Position numbers and translations under genes: made by a program. Source: Planctomycetota bacterium (lineage in GTDB: Bacteria; Planctomycetota; PLA2; JAEUHO01). Taken from it: a stretch of DNA of 54,223 nucleotides. The DNA lies in the NCBI GenBank assembly GCA_020851795.1, contig JADZCA010000077.1, forward strand, positions 1 through 54,223, written 5' to 3'. Under the pieces are notes generated by a model that worked only from the letters and a program-made list of their open reading frames with translations, ran no database searches and was not told the DNA's origin. Numbering within the stretch: the stretch's first letter is position 1; every line of letters begins with the position of its first letter. Below, one piece after another: positions 40,367 to 49,593 of this stretch.

Positions 40367-43114
40367 TCACGCGGGCGGCGGCGGCGGGGGCGGCGGCGAG
40401 GCGGGGCGCGCGGCCGGCGACCAGCGCAGGATCATGCGGCGCAGCGCGTCGAGGTCGAAGGGCTTGGCGAGGAAGTCGTCCATCCCCGCGTCGAGGCAGC
40501 GCTGGCGGTCCGCCTCGGTCGCGTCGGCCGTCATCGCGACGATGGGGACGCGGCGCCCGCCGGCGTCGCGCGTGCGGATCTCGCGCGTCGCCTCGTAGCC
40601 GTCCATGCCGGGCATCCGGCAGTCCATGAGGACGAGGTCGAACGCGCGCTCGGCGCTGCGCGCGACCGCCTCGTGCCCGTCGCGGGCCACGGTCACGCCG
40701 CAGCCGAGCACCTCGAGCATGCGGCGCGCGAGCAGCACGTTCACCTCGTGGTCCTCGACGAGGAGCACGTCCCGGTGGCTGCCGAGCGGCGCGGTGGAGG
40801 GCGACGTGCCGCGGCGCCCCGCCGCGAGCACCGCGCGCGTCAGGAACGGCGCGCCCGCGACCCGCCCGTCGGCGAGGCGGTCGAGCGCGGCGCGCAGGTC
40901 CCGCCCGCGCAGCGGCTTCGACAGCCACCCGTCGAAACCCGCCGCGCGCGCCGCGTCCGCCACCGACGCGCTCGCGGGAGGCGAGGTCAGCAGCAGCGGC
41001 GTCGCGGCGGTCGCCGGGACGCCGCGCACCGCCGCGACGAACGGGCTCCCGTCGCCGTCGGTCCCGAGCACCGTCGCGCCCACCGGGCGGCCCTCCGCCG
41101 CGGCCCGCGCGAGCGCCTCGAGCGCCTCGGTCTCGCTGCGCGCCTCGATCACCTCGCAGCCGAGCGCCTCGGCCGACTCGCGCACCGCCGACCGCGCCAC
41201 CGACGAGCGGTCCACGACGAGGAGCGGGCCCTTGGGCCGCCGCGCCGACGGCGGGACGGTGGGCTCGGGCGGTCGCGCGAGCCGCAGCCGCACGCTGAAC
41301 ACCGTGCCGCGCCCCGGGTGGCTCTCGACCTCGATCGTGCCGCCCATGTGCTCGACGAGCAGGCGCGTGATGCGCAGCCCGAGCCCGGTGCCGCCCTCGC
41401 GCCGCGTGGGCGACGTGTCCACCTGCGAGAAGCGGCGGAACAGCAGCGGGAGCTTGTCGGGCGGGATGCCGACGCCGGTGTCCTCGACGCGCACGAGCAG
41501 CTCCGCCCGCCGCGGCTCGAGCACCGGCGCGGCGACGTCGACGAGCACGCTGCCGCGGTCCGTGTACTTCACCGCGTTGCCCGCGAGGTTGGCGAGCACC
41601 TGCTTCACGCGCAGCCCGTCGCCGACGAAGGTGGTCGGGACGTCGCGCCGCCAGCGCAGCACGAGCTCGACGCCCTTGGCCGCCGCCTGCCCGACGAGGA
41701 GGTCGAGCACGTCCTCGCACGCGGTGCGCAGGTCGAAGGGCGCCGCCTCGAGCACCAGCTTGCCGGCCTCGATGCGCGACACGTCGAGCACGTCGTTGAG
41801 GATCGCGAGCAGCGCGCGGGCCGACGCGTCCACCGCGCGCGCCTGCTCGGCCTGCTCGACGGGGAGGTCGGCCTCGATCAGCAGGCGGCTCATCCCGAGG
41901 ATGCCGTGCAGCGGCGTGCGCACCTCGTGCGAGACCGCGGCGTAGAAGTCGCTCTTCGCCCGCACGACGGCCATCGCCGCGTCGCGCGCCTCCTGCAGCT
42001 CGCGCGCCTGGCGGGCGAGGTGCCCCGTCGCGCGCTCGGCGAGGCGCTCCGCGAGCCGGCGGGTGCGCGACAGCGCGACGACCGTGGCGAGCACGAGCCC
42101 GCTCGCGGCGAGGCCGAGCGCGAGCACGACCCAGCGGGCCTGCACGGGGCGGTCGGGGTCGCCCCACTCCGACGTGGCCGACACGCGCAGGGTCCACGTC
42201 GTGTCGGCCGCGTGGAGGCGCCGCGTCACGTCGTGCGCGCGTCCCTCGTAGCGGCGCTGCCACGTCGCGTCGTCGGCGCCGCGGAGGTGGCGGTCGGTGT
42301 CGAGCAGCAGCGCGGCGGGCGTGGCCACCTCGCCGGCGAACACCTCGACGTCGAGCCCCTCGCGCACCGCGGCCGCCGTCTGCTCCTCGACGAACGAGCG
42401 GAGCTGGATCAGCGCGACGACCCAGCCGGCCGACCCGGCGGCCTGCGGCGCGCGCGGCGACTCCGTCGCGGTGGCGAGCGCCATCGCGACCGTGCGGTCG
42501 CCGGGCTCGCCCTCGCCGCCGGGGTGCGGGCCCGAGACCTGCAGGCTCGTCGAGCGCGACGCCCGGACGAGGGCGTTGCGCGTGCCCTCGACCGTCGAGA
42601 GGTCCACGCCGACGAGCGACCGGTCCGACGTCGCCGGCTCCGCGTACGCGACGACCATCGCGTCGCCCTCGGCCGGTGTCGGGCTGGCGGGCGTCACGCG
42701 GAAGTCGGGCGAGCCCTCGGCGCGCATGCGCGCGACGAACGCGTCGAGCGCGTCGCGCGGCACCCGCGCCACGAACGCGAAGGTCCGCAGGCCCGGCTGC
42801 GTGCGCGAGAGGTGCTGGCGCTCGACGAAGGTCGCCCACTCCTCGCGCGTGACGTGCTCGCTGCCCGCGACGTAGCCGGCCGCCGCGCGCAGCGCCGTCG
42901 CCTCGAGCTCGAGCTTCTGCTCGATCGACGCGCGCACCGCCTCGACGCGCCGGGCGAAGCGCGCCCGCGCGCTGCGGTCCTCCTCGGAGGCGAGCGTCAG
43001 GAACGCGCCCACCGTCGCCACGACGCAGACGAGCGAGACGCCGCCCGCGAGCAGCCACGTGCGCGACCGCGAGGCGGCGCGGAGGCGGGCGGAACGGCGC
43101 TGCTCGTCGGCCAC
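40367..43114 (-). CDS. Hybrid histidine kinase with CHASE sensor and two receiver domains
   Basis: A 915-residue membrane kinase. Order: helix 1 (~19-41), CHASE sensor (~45-320, with RQHLSRTQPGLRTFAFVARV, VVAYAEPATSDRSLVGVDL), helix 2 (ARWVVLALGLAASGLVLATV, ~327-346), HisKA with AAVSHEVRTPLHGILGMSRL (about His396), HATPase_c (VEDTGVGIPPDKLPLLFRRF, REGGTGLGLRITRLL), a first receiver lacking the expected phosphoacceptor (ATVLGTDGDGS) and a second intact receiver (DLVLMDCRMPGMDG, Asp831). A Pro8-type tail ends it. CHASE domains bind small ligands such as cytokinin-like molecules; ligand unknown. GTG start; TAGGCT (43157-43162) gives a 42-nt leader. Confidence 0.93.
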   Translation of the reverse strand: MADEQRRSARLRAASRSRTWLLAGGVSLVCVVATVGAFLTLASEEDRSARARFARRVEAVRASIEQKLELEATALRAAAGYVAGSEHVTREEWATFVERQHLSRTQPGLRTFAFVARVPRDALDAFVARMRAEGSPDFRVTPASPTPAEGDAMVVAYAEPATSDRSLVGVDLSTVEGTRNALVRASRSTSLQVSGPHPGGEGEPGDRTVAMALATATESPRAPQAAGSAGWVVALIQLRSFVEEQTAAAVREGLDVEVFAGEVATPAALLLDTDRHLRGADDATWQRRYEGRAHDVTRRLHAADTTWTLRVSATSEWGDPDRPVQARWVVLALGLAASGLVLATVVALSRTRRLAERLAERATGHLARQARELQEARDAAMAVVRAKSDFYAAVSHEVRTPLHGILGMSRLLIEADLPVEQAEQARAVDASARALLAILNDVLDVSRIEAGKLVLEAAPFDLRTACEDVLDLLVGQAAAKGVELVLRWRRDVPTTFVGDGLRVKQVLANLAGNAVKYTDRGSVLVDVAAPVLEPRRAELLVRVEDTGVGIPPDKLPLLFRRFSQVDTSPTRREGGTGLGLRITRLLVEHMGGTIEVESHPGRGTVFSVRLRLARPPEPTVPPSARRPKGPLLVVDRSSVARSAVRESAEALGCEVIEARSETEALEALARAAAEGRPVGATVLGTDGDGSPFVAAVRGVPATAATPLLLTSPPASASVADAARAAGFDGWLSKPLRGRDLRAALDRLADGRVAGAPFLTRAVLAAGRRGTSPSTAPLGSHRDVLLVEDHEVNVLLARRMLEVLGCGVTVARDGHEAVARSAERAFDLVLMDCRMPGMDGYEATREIRTRDAGGRRVPIVAMTADATEADRQRCLDAGMDDFLAKPFDLDALRRMILRWSPAARPASPPPPPPPPA

Positions 43115-43222
43115 GGGGGTCCCCGGCCGGCGACCGCGGGCCGGCTCGTCCCATGGAGCCTACCCCCGGGGCGACCCGCAGGGGCGCCCGCTCCGGGGTG
43201 CGAAGGCCCCGGCCGCGGCCGG

Positions 43223-44287
43223 CTACCCGACGGGGGCCGCCTTGCGGCCGCGCGCGATCCGCTCCTCGGCGAGCACGTTGGCGGCGCGGTTGGTGCTCAC
43301 GCCCTTCTCGCGCGCGATGCGGAACACCGTCTTGAGGGCGCCGTAGATGTTCTCGACCTTGCGGCGCGAGCGGCCCTCGTCGTAGCCGCCCGACTCGACC
43401 TCGATCGAGACGTTGATGATGCCGCCCGCGTTGATCACGTAGTCGGGCGCGTAGAGGACGCCCATCTCGCGCAGGCGGTCGCCGTGCTCCTCGCGCAGCA
43501 GCACGTTGTTGGCGGCTCCCGCGACGACCTTCGTGCGCAGGCGGCGGATCGTGTCGTCGTTGACCACCGCGCCGAGCGCGTTGGGCGAGAACACGTCGCA
43601 CGGCACGTCGTAGATCGCGTCGGGCGCGACGGCCTGCGCGCCGAAGCGGGTCGCGACCTCCTTGGCGCGCTCGGGGGAGAGGTCGGTCACGACGAGCCGC
43701 GCGCCGGCCTTGGCGAGGTGCTCGGCGAGGTAGGCGCCGACGTGGCCGACGCCCTGCAGCGCCACCGTGCGACCGCGCATCTCGCCGTCGCCGAAGGCCT
43801 CCTCGAGGCAGGCCTTGATGCCGAGGAACACGCCGAGCGCCGTCCAGGGCGACGGGTCGCCCGACGACGCCATCGACCGCGGCAGCCCCGTCACCCAGCG
43901 CGTCTCCTTGCGCACGAGGACCATGTCCTCGACCGACGTGCCGACGTCCTCGGCGGTGATGTACTTGCCGCCGAAGGCGTCCACGAAGCGGCCCATCGCC
44001 CGGAACAGCGCCTCGCTCTTGTCGGTCTTGGGGTTGCCGAGGATGACGCTCTTGCCGCCCCCGAGCCCCGTGTCGGCCACCGCCGACTTGTACGTCATCC
44101 CCTTGGCGAGCCGCAGCACGTCGAACTGCGCCTCGTCCCACGAGCGGTACGGCCACATCCGCAGCCCGCCGAGCGCCGGGCCCAGCGTCGTGTCGTGCAC
44201 CGCGATCATCGCGCGCAGCCCCGAGACGGGGTCCTCGCAGCGCGCCACGCGCTCGTAGCCGGTCGTCGCGACGTCGGTGATCTTCAT
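43223..44287 (-). CDS. Leucine dehydrogenase family (Glu/Leu/Phe/Val dehydrogenase)
   Basis: NAD-dependent oxidative deamination of branched-chain (or related) amino acids to 2-oxo acids. The 354-residue product has the family start ITDVATTGYERVARCEDP, LGPALGGLRMWPY, catalytic lysines at 67 (KGMTYKSAVAD) and 79 (GLGGGKSVILG), YITAEDVGTSVEDM, TGLPRSMASSGDPSPWTALG and the Rossmann glycine motif ALQGVGHVGAYLAEHLAKAG. Lengths and lysine positions match leucine dehydrogenase best, but Phe or Val specificity cannot be excluded. It lies downstream of the acyl-CoA synthetase gene on the same strand. TAGGCT (44343-44348) gives a ~55-nt leader. Confidence 0.93.
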   Translation of the reverse strand: MKITDVATTGYERVARCEDPVSGLRAMIAVHDTTLGPALGGLRMWPYRSWDEAQFDVLRLAKGMTYKSAVADTGLGGGKSVILGNPKTDKSEALFRAMGRFVDAFGGKYITAEDVGTSVEDMVLVRKETRWVTGLPRSMASSGDPSPWTALGVFLGIKACLEEAFGDGEMRGRTVALQGVGHVGAYLAEHLAKAGARLVVTDLSPERAKEVATRFGAQAVAPDAIYDVPCDVFSPNALGAVVNDDTIRRLRTKVVAGAANNVLLREEHGDRLREMGVLYAPDYVINAGGIINVSIEVESGGYDEGRSRRKVENIYGALKTVFRIAREKGVSTNRAANVLAEERIARGRKAAPVG

Positions 44288-44342
44288 CGAGGCACCCCGG
44301 GGAGATCGGTGCCGAGGCCGCGGGGCGACCCCGGACCCCCGA

Positions 44343-44348
44343 AGCCTA
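44343..44348 (-). promoter_or_regulatory. -10-like element TAGGCT of the Leu dehydrogenase gene
   Basis: On the minus strand TAGGCT ends 55 nt before the ATG at 44287, in the gap to the acyl-CoA synthetase gene; it could start its own transcript. Confidence 0.4.
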
Positions 44349-44390
44349 GCAACGGGAGCCTCCCCCCCGGAGGATTGGCGCAGATCCCGG

Positions 44391-44416
44391 GCGCCCGCCT
44401 GCCGGCTCCCGGGCGC
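44391..44416 (-). terminator. Possible hairpin terminator of the acyl-CoA synthetase gene
   Basis: GCGCCCG (44391-44397) and CGGGCGC (44410-44416) form a 7-bp stem 9 nt after the stop at 44425; no T-run. Confidence 0.35.
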
Positions 44417-44424
44417 GCGCCGGC

Positions 44425-46548
44425 CTACATCGGGGCCACGCGCAGCCGCACGTCCACCGCCTCGACCCCGTCGGCGCGCGCGAACACCGGGTTCATCTCG
44501 ACGTCGACCACCTCGGGGTGCTCCTCGGCGAGCGCCGAGAGCCGCAGCAGGGTCTGCTCGACCGCGTCGAGGTCGGCCGCGCGCTGGCCGCGCGTGCCCG
44601 CGAGGATGGGGAACGCGCGCAGGCGGGTGACGAGGCGGCGCGCCGTGACGGGGGTGAGCGGGACGAGGCCGAAGCGCACGTCGCGCAGCACCTCGACGTG
44701 GATGCCGCCGAGCCCCACCACGAGCATCGGGCCGAACACCGGGTCGGAGCGCACGCCCATCACGAGCTCGGTGCCCGGCTCGGCCATGCGCTGCACGAGG
44801 AACCGCCACGGGCGGTCGGGCGAGGCCCGCTGCGCGATCGCCTGCAGGCGCTCGGCCGCGGCGCGCACCGCCGCGGGGTCCTCGAGCCTGAGCGCGACGC
44901 CGCCGAGGTCGCTCTTGTGCAGGAACGCCGGGCCGTCGAGCTTGAGCGCGACCGGGCGCCCGCCGCCGACGCGCGCCGCCGCGGCCACGGCCGCCTCGAC
45001 GCCCTCGGCCGCCTCGACGGGCGCGCACCGGATGCCGTAGGCCGACAGCACGCGGAACGCGTCGGCCCCCGGGATCCACCCGCCGCCGGCGCGCGCGGCG
45101 TCGGCGAGCACGCGGCGCGCGGTCGCGCGGTCGGCGTCCACGCGCACGGGCTCGCCGAGGTCGTCGTCGCGCAGCGCGCGCACGCGCACGAGGTTCCACG
45201 CCGCCCGCACCGCGTCCTCGGGGTAGTCGTAGAGCGGGAACCACGCCGACTCGAGGCGCTTGATCGCATCGAGCACCTCGTCGCGCGCCATGAAGCAGCC
45301 GAGCACCGGCTTCGTCGTGCCGCGGCTGGCCTCGAAGATCGCGCGCGCCACGCCCACCGGGTCGAGCGTGATCGGCGGGACGAAGATCGTCAGCACGATG
45401 TCCACGCCGGGGTCGCCGAGCACGAGCGGGAGCGCCGCGCCGTACTCGCGCGCGCCCGCGCCGGCCACCATGTCCACCGGGTTCGCCACCGACGCCTCGG
45501 GCACGAGGATCGTGCGCAGCGCGGCCTTGGTCTCGTCGGTGAGCGTGGCGAGCTCGAGGCCCTTGCCGACGAGGAAGTCGGTGGCGAGGATCGCGGGCCC
45601 GCCGGCGTTGGTGACGACGGCCACGCGGCGCCCGGCCGGCAGCGGCTGCGACATCAGCGCCTGCGCGACGTCGAAGAGCTCGGCGACCGAGTCCACCCGC
45701 AGCACGCCCGTCTGCTCGAGCAGCGCGTCCACCGCGACGTCGGGGCCCGCGAGCGCGCCCGTGTGCGACGCCGCCGCGCGCCCGCCCTCGGCGGTGCGCC
45801 CGGCCTTGACGCAGACGATGGGCTTCGCGCGCGTGAACCGGCGCGCGATCGGGATGAACTTGCGCGGGTTGCCGAACGACTCGAGGTACATGAGCGCGAC
45901 CTTCGTCTCGGGGTCGTGCTCCCAGTACTCGAGGAGGTCGTTGCCCGAGACGTCGGCCTTGTTGCCGAGGCTCGCGAACATCCGGATGCCGAGCCCGAGG
46001 TCCTCGGCGTGGTCGAGGATCGTGACGCCCATCGCGCCGGACTGCGACAGGAACGCGATGCCGCCCGGCCGCGGGAAGGTGCGCGCGAAGGTCGCGTTGA
46101 GCTTCACCGTCGGGTCGGTGTTGAGCAGCCCCATGCAGTTGGGGCCGATCATGCGGATGCCGTGCGCGCGGCACAGCGCGACGACCTCGCGCTCGCGGGC
46201 GAGCCCCTCGTCGCCGACCTCGCGGAAGCCGGCCGAGATCACGCAGAGCCCGCGCACGCCCTTCTCGATGCACGAGCCGACCACCGACACGACGTGCCGC
46301 GCGGGCACGGTGACGATGGCGAGGTCCACCGGGTCGGGGATCGCGCGCACGTCCTTGAAGCAGCGGATCGAGTGGACGACCTCGGCGCCGGGGTTGACCG
46401 GGTACACCGCACCCGAGAACCCGTTGGAGACGAGGTTCCACAGCACGGTGTTGCCGATCGTGCCGGGCGTGCGGCTCGCGCCGATCACGGCGATCGAGCG
46501 GGGCCGGAAGAGGGGGTCGAGGGAGGGCGGGACCAGCGGCTCGGCCAT
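44425..46548 (-). CDS. ADP-forming acetate/acyl-CoA synthetase
   Basis: Makes ATP from ADP and phosphate while turning acyl-CoA into the acid (or the reverse), via a phosphohistidine. The 707-residue single chain has CoA-binding (SIAVIGASRTPGTIGNTVLW at ~18), succinyl-CoA-ligase-like domains (IGPNCMGLLNTD, LSQSGAMGVTILDHAED) with the active His about 262 in AAASHTGALAG, and an ATP-grasp domain (VGGGRPVALKLDGPAFLHKS, QRMAEPGTELVMGVRSDPVF) at the C-terminus. No acetyltransferase domain, unlike Pat-type proteins. TAGAGA lies 6 nt before the ATG (leaderless). Upstream of the leucine dehydrogenase family gene. Substrate range unknown. Confidence 0.93.
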   Translation of the reverse strand: MAEPLVPPSLDPLFRPRSIAVIGASRTPGTIGNTVLWNLVSNGFSGAVYPVNPGAEVVHSIRCFKDVRAIPDPVDLAIVTVPARHVVSVVGSCIEKGVRGLCVISAGFREVGDEGLAREREVVALCRAHGIRMIGPNCMGLLNTDPTVKLNATFARTFPRPGGIAFLSQSGAMGVTILDHAEDLGLGIRMFASLGNKADVSGNDLLEYWEHDPETKVALMYLESFGNPRKFIPIARRFTRAKPIVCVKAGRTAEGGRAAASHTGALAGPDVAVDALLEQTGVLRVDSVAELFDVAQALMSQPLPAGRRVAVVTNAGGPAILATDFLVGKGLELATLTDETKAALRTILVPEASVANPVDMVAGAGAREYGAALPLVLGDPGVDIVLTIFVPPITLDPVGVARAIFEASRGTTKPVLGCFMARDEVLDAIKRLESAWFPLYDYPEDAVRAAWNLVRVRALRDDDLGEPVRVDADRATARRVLADAARAGGGWIPGADAFRVLSAYGIRCAPVEAAEGVEAAVAAAARVGGGRPVALKLDGPAFLHKSDLGGVALRLEDPAAVRAAAERLQAIAQRASPDRPWRFLVQRMAEPGTELVMGVRSDPVFGPMLVVGLGGIHVEVLRDVRFGLVPLTPVTARRLVTRLRAFPILAGTRGQRAADLDAVEQTLLRLSALAEEHPEVVDVEMNPVFARADGVEAVDVRLRVAPM

Positions 46549-46554
46549 CGCCCC

Positions 46555-46560
46555 TCTCTA
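46555..46560 (-). promoter_or_regulatory. -10-like element of the acyl-CoA synthetase gene
   Basis: On the minus strand TAGAGA ends 6 nt before the ATG at 46548; the last T of TAnnnT is missing. Confidence 0.35.
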
Positions 46561-46679
46561 CACCCCGGACCGGGTCCGGCAACGAGGGACCCGTCCGCGG
46601 GCCGAGGGCGCCGGCGGCCGGGGTTTGGCTTCGCGCCCCGCCCGGCGCGTGGTTGCGCGCCGCGGGCGGGGCGCTCCGG

Positions 46680-49310
46680 TCACCCGCGGCGGCGGAACGG
46701 CCGCTTCTTCGACGGGCCCTTGGCGGCGCGGGCCGCCAGCCACTCGACCGCCTGCTCCATCGTGACGGCCTCGGGCGCGGTGCCCTTGGGCACGTTGGCG
46801 TTGGTCGTCCCGTCGCTCACGTAGGGGCCGTAGCGGCCGTCGAGCACGCGCACGTCGGTGCCGCCGGTCGGGTGCTTGCCGAGGTCCTTGAGCACCTTGG
46901 CCGACCGCGCGCCGCGCCCGCCGCGCGCGCCCTTGGGCTGGGCGAGCACCTCGAGCGCGCGCTCGAGCGTGATCGTCGTGGGGGACTCGCCCGCGGGGAT
47001 GCTGCGCGTCTCGGTGCCCCACTTGAGGTAGGGGCCGAAGCGGCCGTTGGCCGCGACCACCGCGACCGGCTCCGTGCCGCCGGTGGGCACCGCGCGGCCG
47101 ACCTCGCGCGGCAGCGAGAGCAGCGCGAGCGCCTGCTCGAGGGTCAGCGTCTCCGGCGTCATCCCCGCGAGGAGCGACGCGGCCTTGGGCTTGCCCTTCT
47201 TGCCCGCGTCCTCGGCGGAGCCCAGCTGGACGTAGGGGCCGAAGCGCCCGACCTTGGAGAACACCTCGAGGCCCGTCGCCGGGTCCTTGCCGAGCGACTT
47301 GGGCCCCTCCGACCCCTTGGCGAGGAGCTCGCGCGCCCGCTCGGCGGTCAGCTCGTCGGGGGCGATCTCGTCGGGCACCGGGGCGCGCCGGTCGTCGCCG
47401 CGCCGGGCCACGAACGGGCCGTAGCGGCCCACGCGCACCTCGAGCTCGCCGTCGGCGTCCTGGAAGCGCAGGACGCGGCAGACGTCCTCGGGCTTGGCGG
47501 CGCCGTCGGCCGCCTCGAGCTGCGCCTTGAGCCCCGGCTTGCCGTTGCCGGCGTAGAAGCGCCGCAGGTACTCGCCGCGCTCCTTGGTGCCGTTGCTGAT
47601 CTCGTCGAGCTCGTCCTCCATGCGCGCCGTGAACTCGTAGTCCACGAGCGCGTGGAGGTGGCGGTCGAGCAGCTGGACCACCGCGAACGCGGTCAGCGTC
47701 GGCACGAGCGCCGTGCCCCGCTTGAAGCAGTAGTCGCGCTCGAGGATCGTCTCGATGATCGCGGCGTAGGTGCTCGGGCGGCCGATGCCGCGGGCCTCGA
47801 GCTCCTTGATGAGCCCGGCCTCGGTCAGGCGCGGCGGCGGCTGCGTCTCGTGGCCCGTCGGCTCGAGCGAGGCGACGTCTACGCCCTGCCCGGTCGTCAG
47901 CGGCGGGAGGACGCGGTCGGTCTCCTTCGCGGCGGCCTCGACGTCCTCGGCGTCGTCCTCGACGTAGGCGAGGCGGAACCCCGGCGCCGTCACCACCTTG
48001 CCGGTCGCCGAGAAGACGGCGTCGTCCACGGCCACGAGCGCGGTCGTGCGGTCGCCGCGGGCGTCCTCCATCTGCGAGGCCACCGTGCGGCGCCACACGA
48101 GCTCGTAGACGCGCCGCTCGTCCTCGCCCACGTCGCCCGGCAGGTCGCGCGGGTGCACGAACGCGGCGCCCGCGGGGCGGATCGCCTCGTGCGCCTCCTG
48201 CGCGTTCTTCACCTTCGTCGTCCAGACGCGGGGCTCGCCCGGCACGTGCTCGCGCCCGAACTCGGTGCCGATGGCCGCCCGCGCGGCGCGCAGGGCCTCG
48301 CTCGACAGCGTCGTCGAGTCCGTGCGCATGTAGGTGATGTGGCCGTTCTCGTAGAGCCGCTGCGCCGCGCGCATCGTGCGCTGCGCGGCGAAGCGCAGCT
48401 TGCGCGCCGACTCCTGCTGGAGCGTGCTCGTCGTGAACGGCGGGGCGGGCCGCTCGACGTAGGGCTTCTTCTCGACCGACGTGACGCGGCCCGCACGGCC
48501 CGCGAGCCGCGCGACGAGCGCGCGCGCCGCGGCCTCGTCGAGGAGGACCGGCGGCTCCTTGCCCTGCGCGAGGCGGCCCGTGGCCGGGTCGAAGTCCTTG
48601 CCGCCCGCGACGCGGCGGCCGCCGAGCGAGACCAGCGGCGCGTCGAAGGCGGCGCCGGAGGCCCGGAAGCGCCCCGCGACGTCCCAGTACGACGCGCGGT
48701 GGAACGCCATCCGCTCGCGCTCGCGCTCGACGACGAGGCGCACCGCGACGCTCTGCACGCGGCCGGCGGAGAGCCCCTGGCGGATCTTGCGCCACAGCAG
48801 CGGGGAGACGGAGTAGCCGTAGAGCCGGTCGAGGATCCGGCGCGTCTCCTGCGCCTCGACGAGGTGCTCGTCGATCGACCGGGGGTTGCGCAGCGACGCC
48901 TCGATCGCGTCGCGCGTGATCTCGTGGAAGACGAGGCGCTTGACCTCGACCTTGGGCGCCAGCTCCTGGAGGAGGTGCCACGAGATCGACTCGCCCTCGC
49001 GGTCCTCGTCGGTGGCGAGGTAGAGGAGCCCGGCGTCCTTGAGCAGCGCCTTGAGCTTGCGGATCTGGTCGCGCTTCTCCTTGGGCACGACGTAGAGCGG
49101 CTTGAAGTCGTGCTCGACGTCGATGCCCAGCCGCGCCCACGGCTCCTTGCGCACGGCCTCGGGGATCTCCGCGGCGCTGCTGGGCAGGTCGCGGACGTGC
49201 CCGATGCTGGCCTCGACGACGTAGTCGGGGCCGAGGAAGCGGCTGATCGTCTTCGCCTTGGCGGGCGACTCGACGATGACGAGCGGCTTCTTCGAGGTGC
49301 TCTTGGCCAT
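46680..49310 (-). CDS. topA: DNA topoisomerase I
   Basis: Relaxes negative supercoils by single-strand passage. The 876-residue product has the Toprim domain ([35 protein letters not shown]), [19 protein letters not shown], and the active-site Tyr about 327 in [19 protein letters not shown]. The C-terminus lacks Cys4 zinc fingers and instead has four Topo-C repeats of form GRxGPYV ([40 protein letters not shown]) and a basic tail. Length is normal for the class. Not linked to neighbours. The long 5' region has a TACACG-type weak -10. Confidence 0.97.
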   Translation of the reverse strand: MAKSTSKKPLVIVESPAKAKTISRFLGPDYVVEASIGHVRDLPSSAAEIPEAVRKEPWARLGIDVEHDFKPLYVVPKEKRDQIRKLKALLKDAGLLYLATDEDREGESISWHLLQELAPKVEVKRLVFHEITRDAIEASLRNPRSIDEHLVEAQETRRILDRLYGYSVSPLLWRKIRQGLSAGRVQSVAVRLVVERERERMAFHRASYWDVAGRFRASGAAFDAPLVSLGGRRVAGGKDFDPATGRLAQGKEPPVLLDEAAARALVARLAGRAGRVTSVEKKPYVERPAPPFTTSTLQQESARKLRFAAQRTMRAAQRLYENGHITYMRTDSTTLSSEALRAARAAIGTEFGREHVPGEPRVWTTKVKNAQEAHEAIRPAGAAFVHPRDLPGDVGEDERRVYELVWRRTVASQMEDARGDRTTALVAVDDAVFSATGKVVTAPGFRLAYVEDDAEDVEAAAKETDRVLPPLTTGQGVDVASLEPTGHETQPPPRLTEAGLIKELEARGIGRPSTYAAIIETILERDYCFKRGTALVPTLTAFAVVQLLDRHLHALVDYEFTARMEDELDEISNGTKERGEYLRRFYAGNGKPGLKAQLEAADGAAKPEDVCRVLRFQDADGELEVRVGRYGPFVARRGDDRRAPVPDEIAPDELTAERARELLAKGSEGPKSLGKDPATGLEVFSKVGRFGPYVQLGSAEDAGKKGKPKAASLLAGMTPETLTLEQALALLSLPREVGRAVPTGGTEPVAVVAANGRFGPYLKWGTETRSIPAGESPTTITLERALEVLAQPKGARGGRGARSAKVLKDLGKHPTGGTDVRVLDGRYGPYVSDGTTNANVPKGTAPEAVTMEQAVEWLAARAAKGPSKKRPFRRRG

Positions 49311-49474
49311 GGGGGGTCCGTGCGGTCCCGGGGCGGATCCCCGGGGTGCCGCGGGGGGCGTGTAGGCGGTACCGTCGCGGGTCGGTCAATCTTCGTCCGG
49401 ACTGCGCCGGGGGGCTGAGGCCATCCCGCGGCGCCGCCCGAGCCGGCCCGGCCGTCTCCCCACTCACGCCGCCT

Positions 49475-49502
49475 TCATGGAAAACACGGGACTTTAGTCC
49501 CT
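49475..49502. repeat. REP-like palindrome GGGACTTTAGTCCC in an AT-rich island
   Basis: CATGGAAAACAC is followed by GGGACT-TT-AGTCCC (49488-49501). In this GC-rich sequence the AT-rich run is striking. CATGAAAAC also occurs in the spacer of the 6855-6899 element (on its other strand). It lies in the 283-bp gap between topA and the first HEAT-like gene. Confidence 0.6.
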
Positions 49503-49593
49503 GTCCAGGTGGCCGATCCGTGACGAACGAAGCGGGGTCTCGAGCGTCTTAGAGAGACGGAGGCCGCGCGGGAAGCGGCCCGGAGGTGATCCC

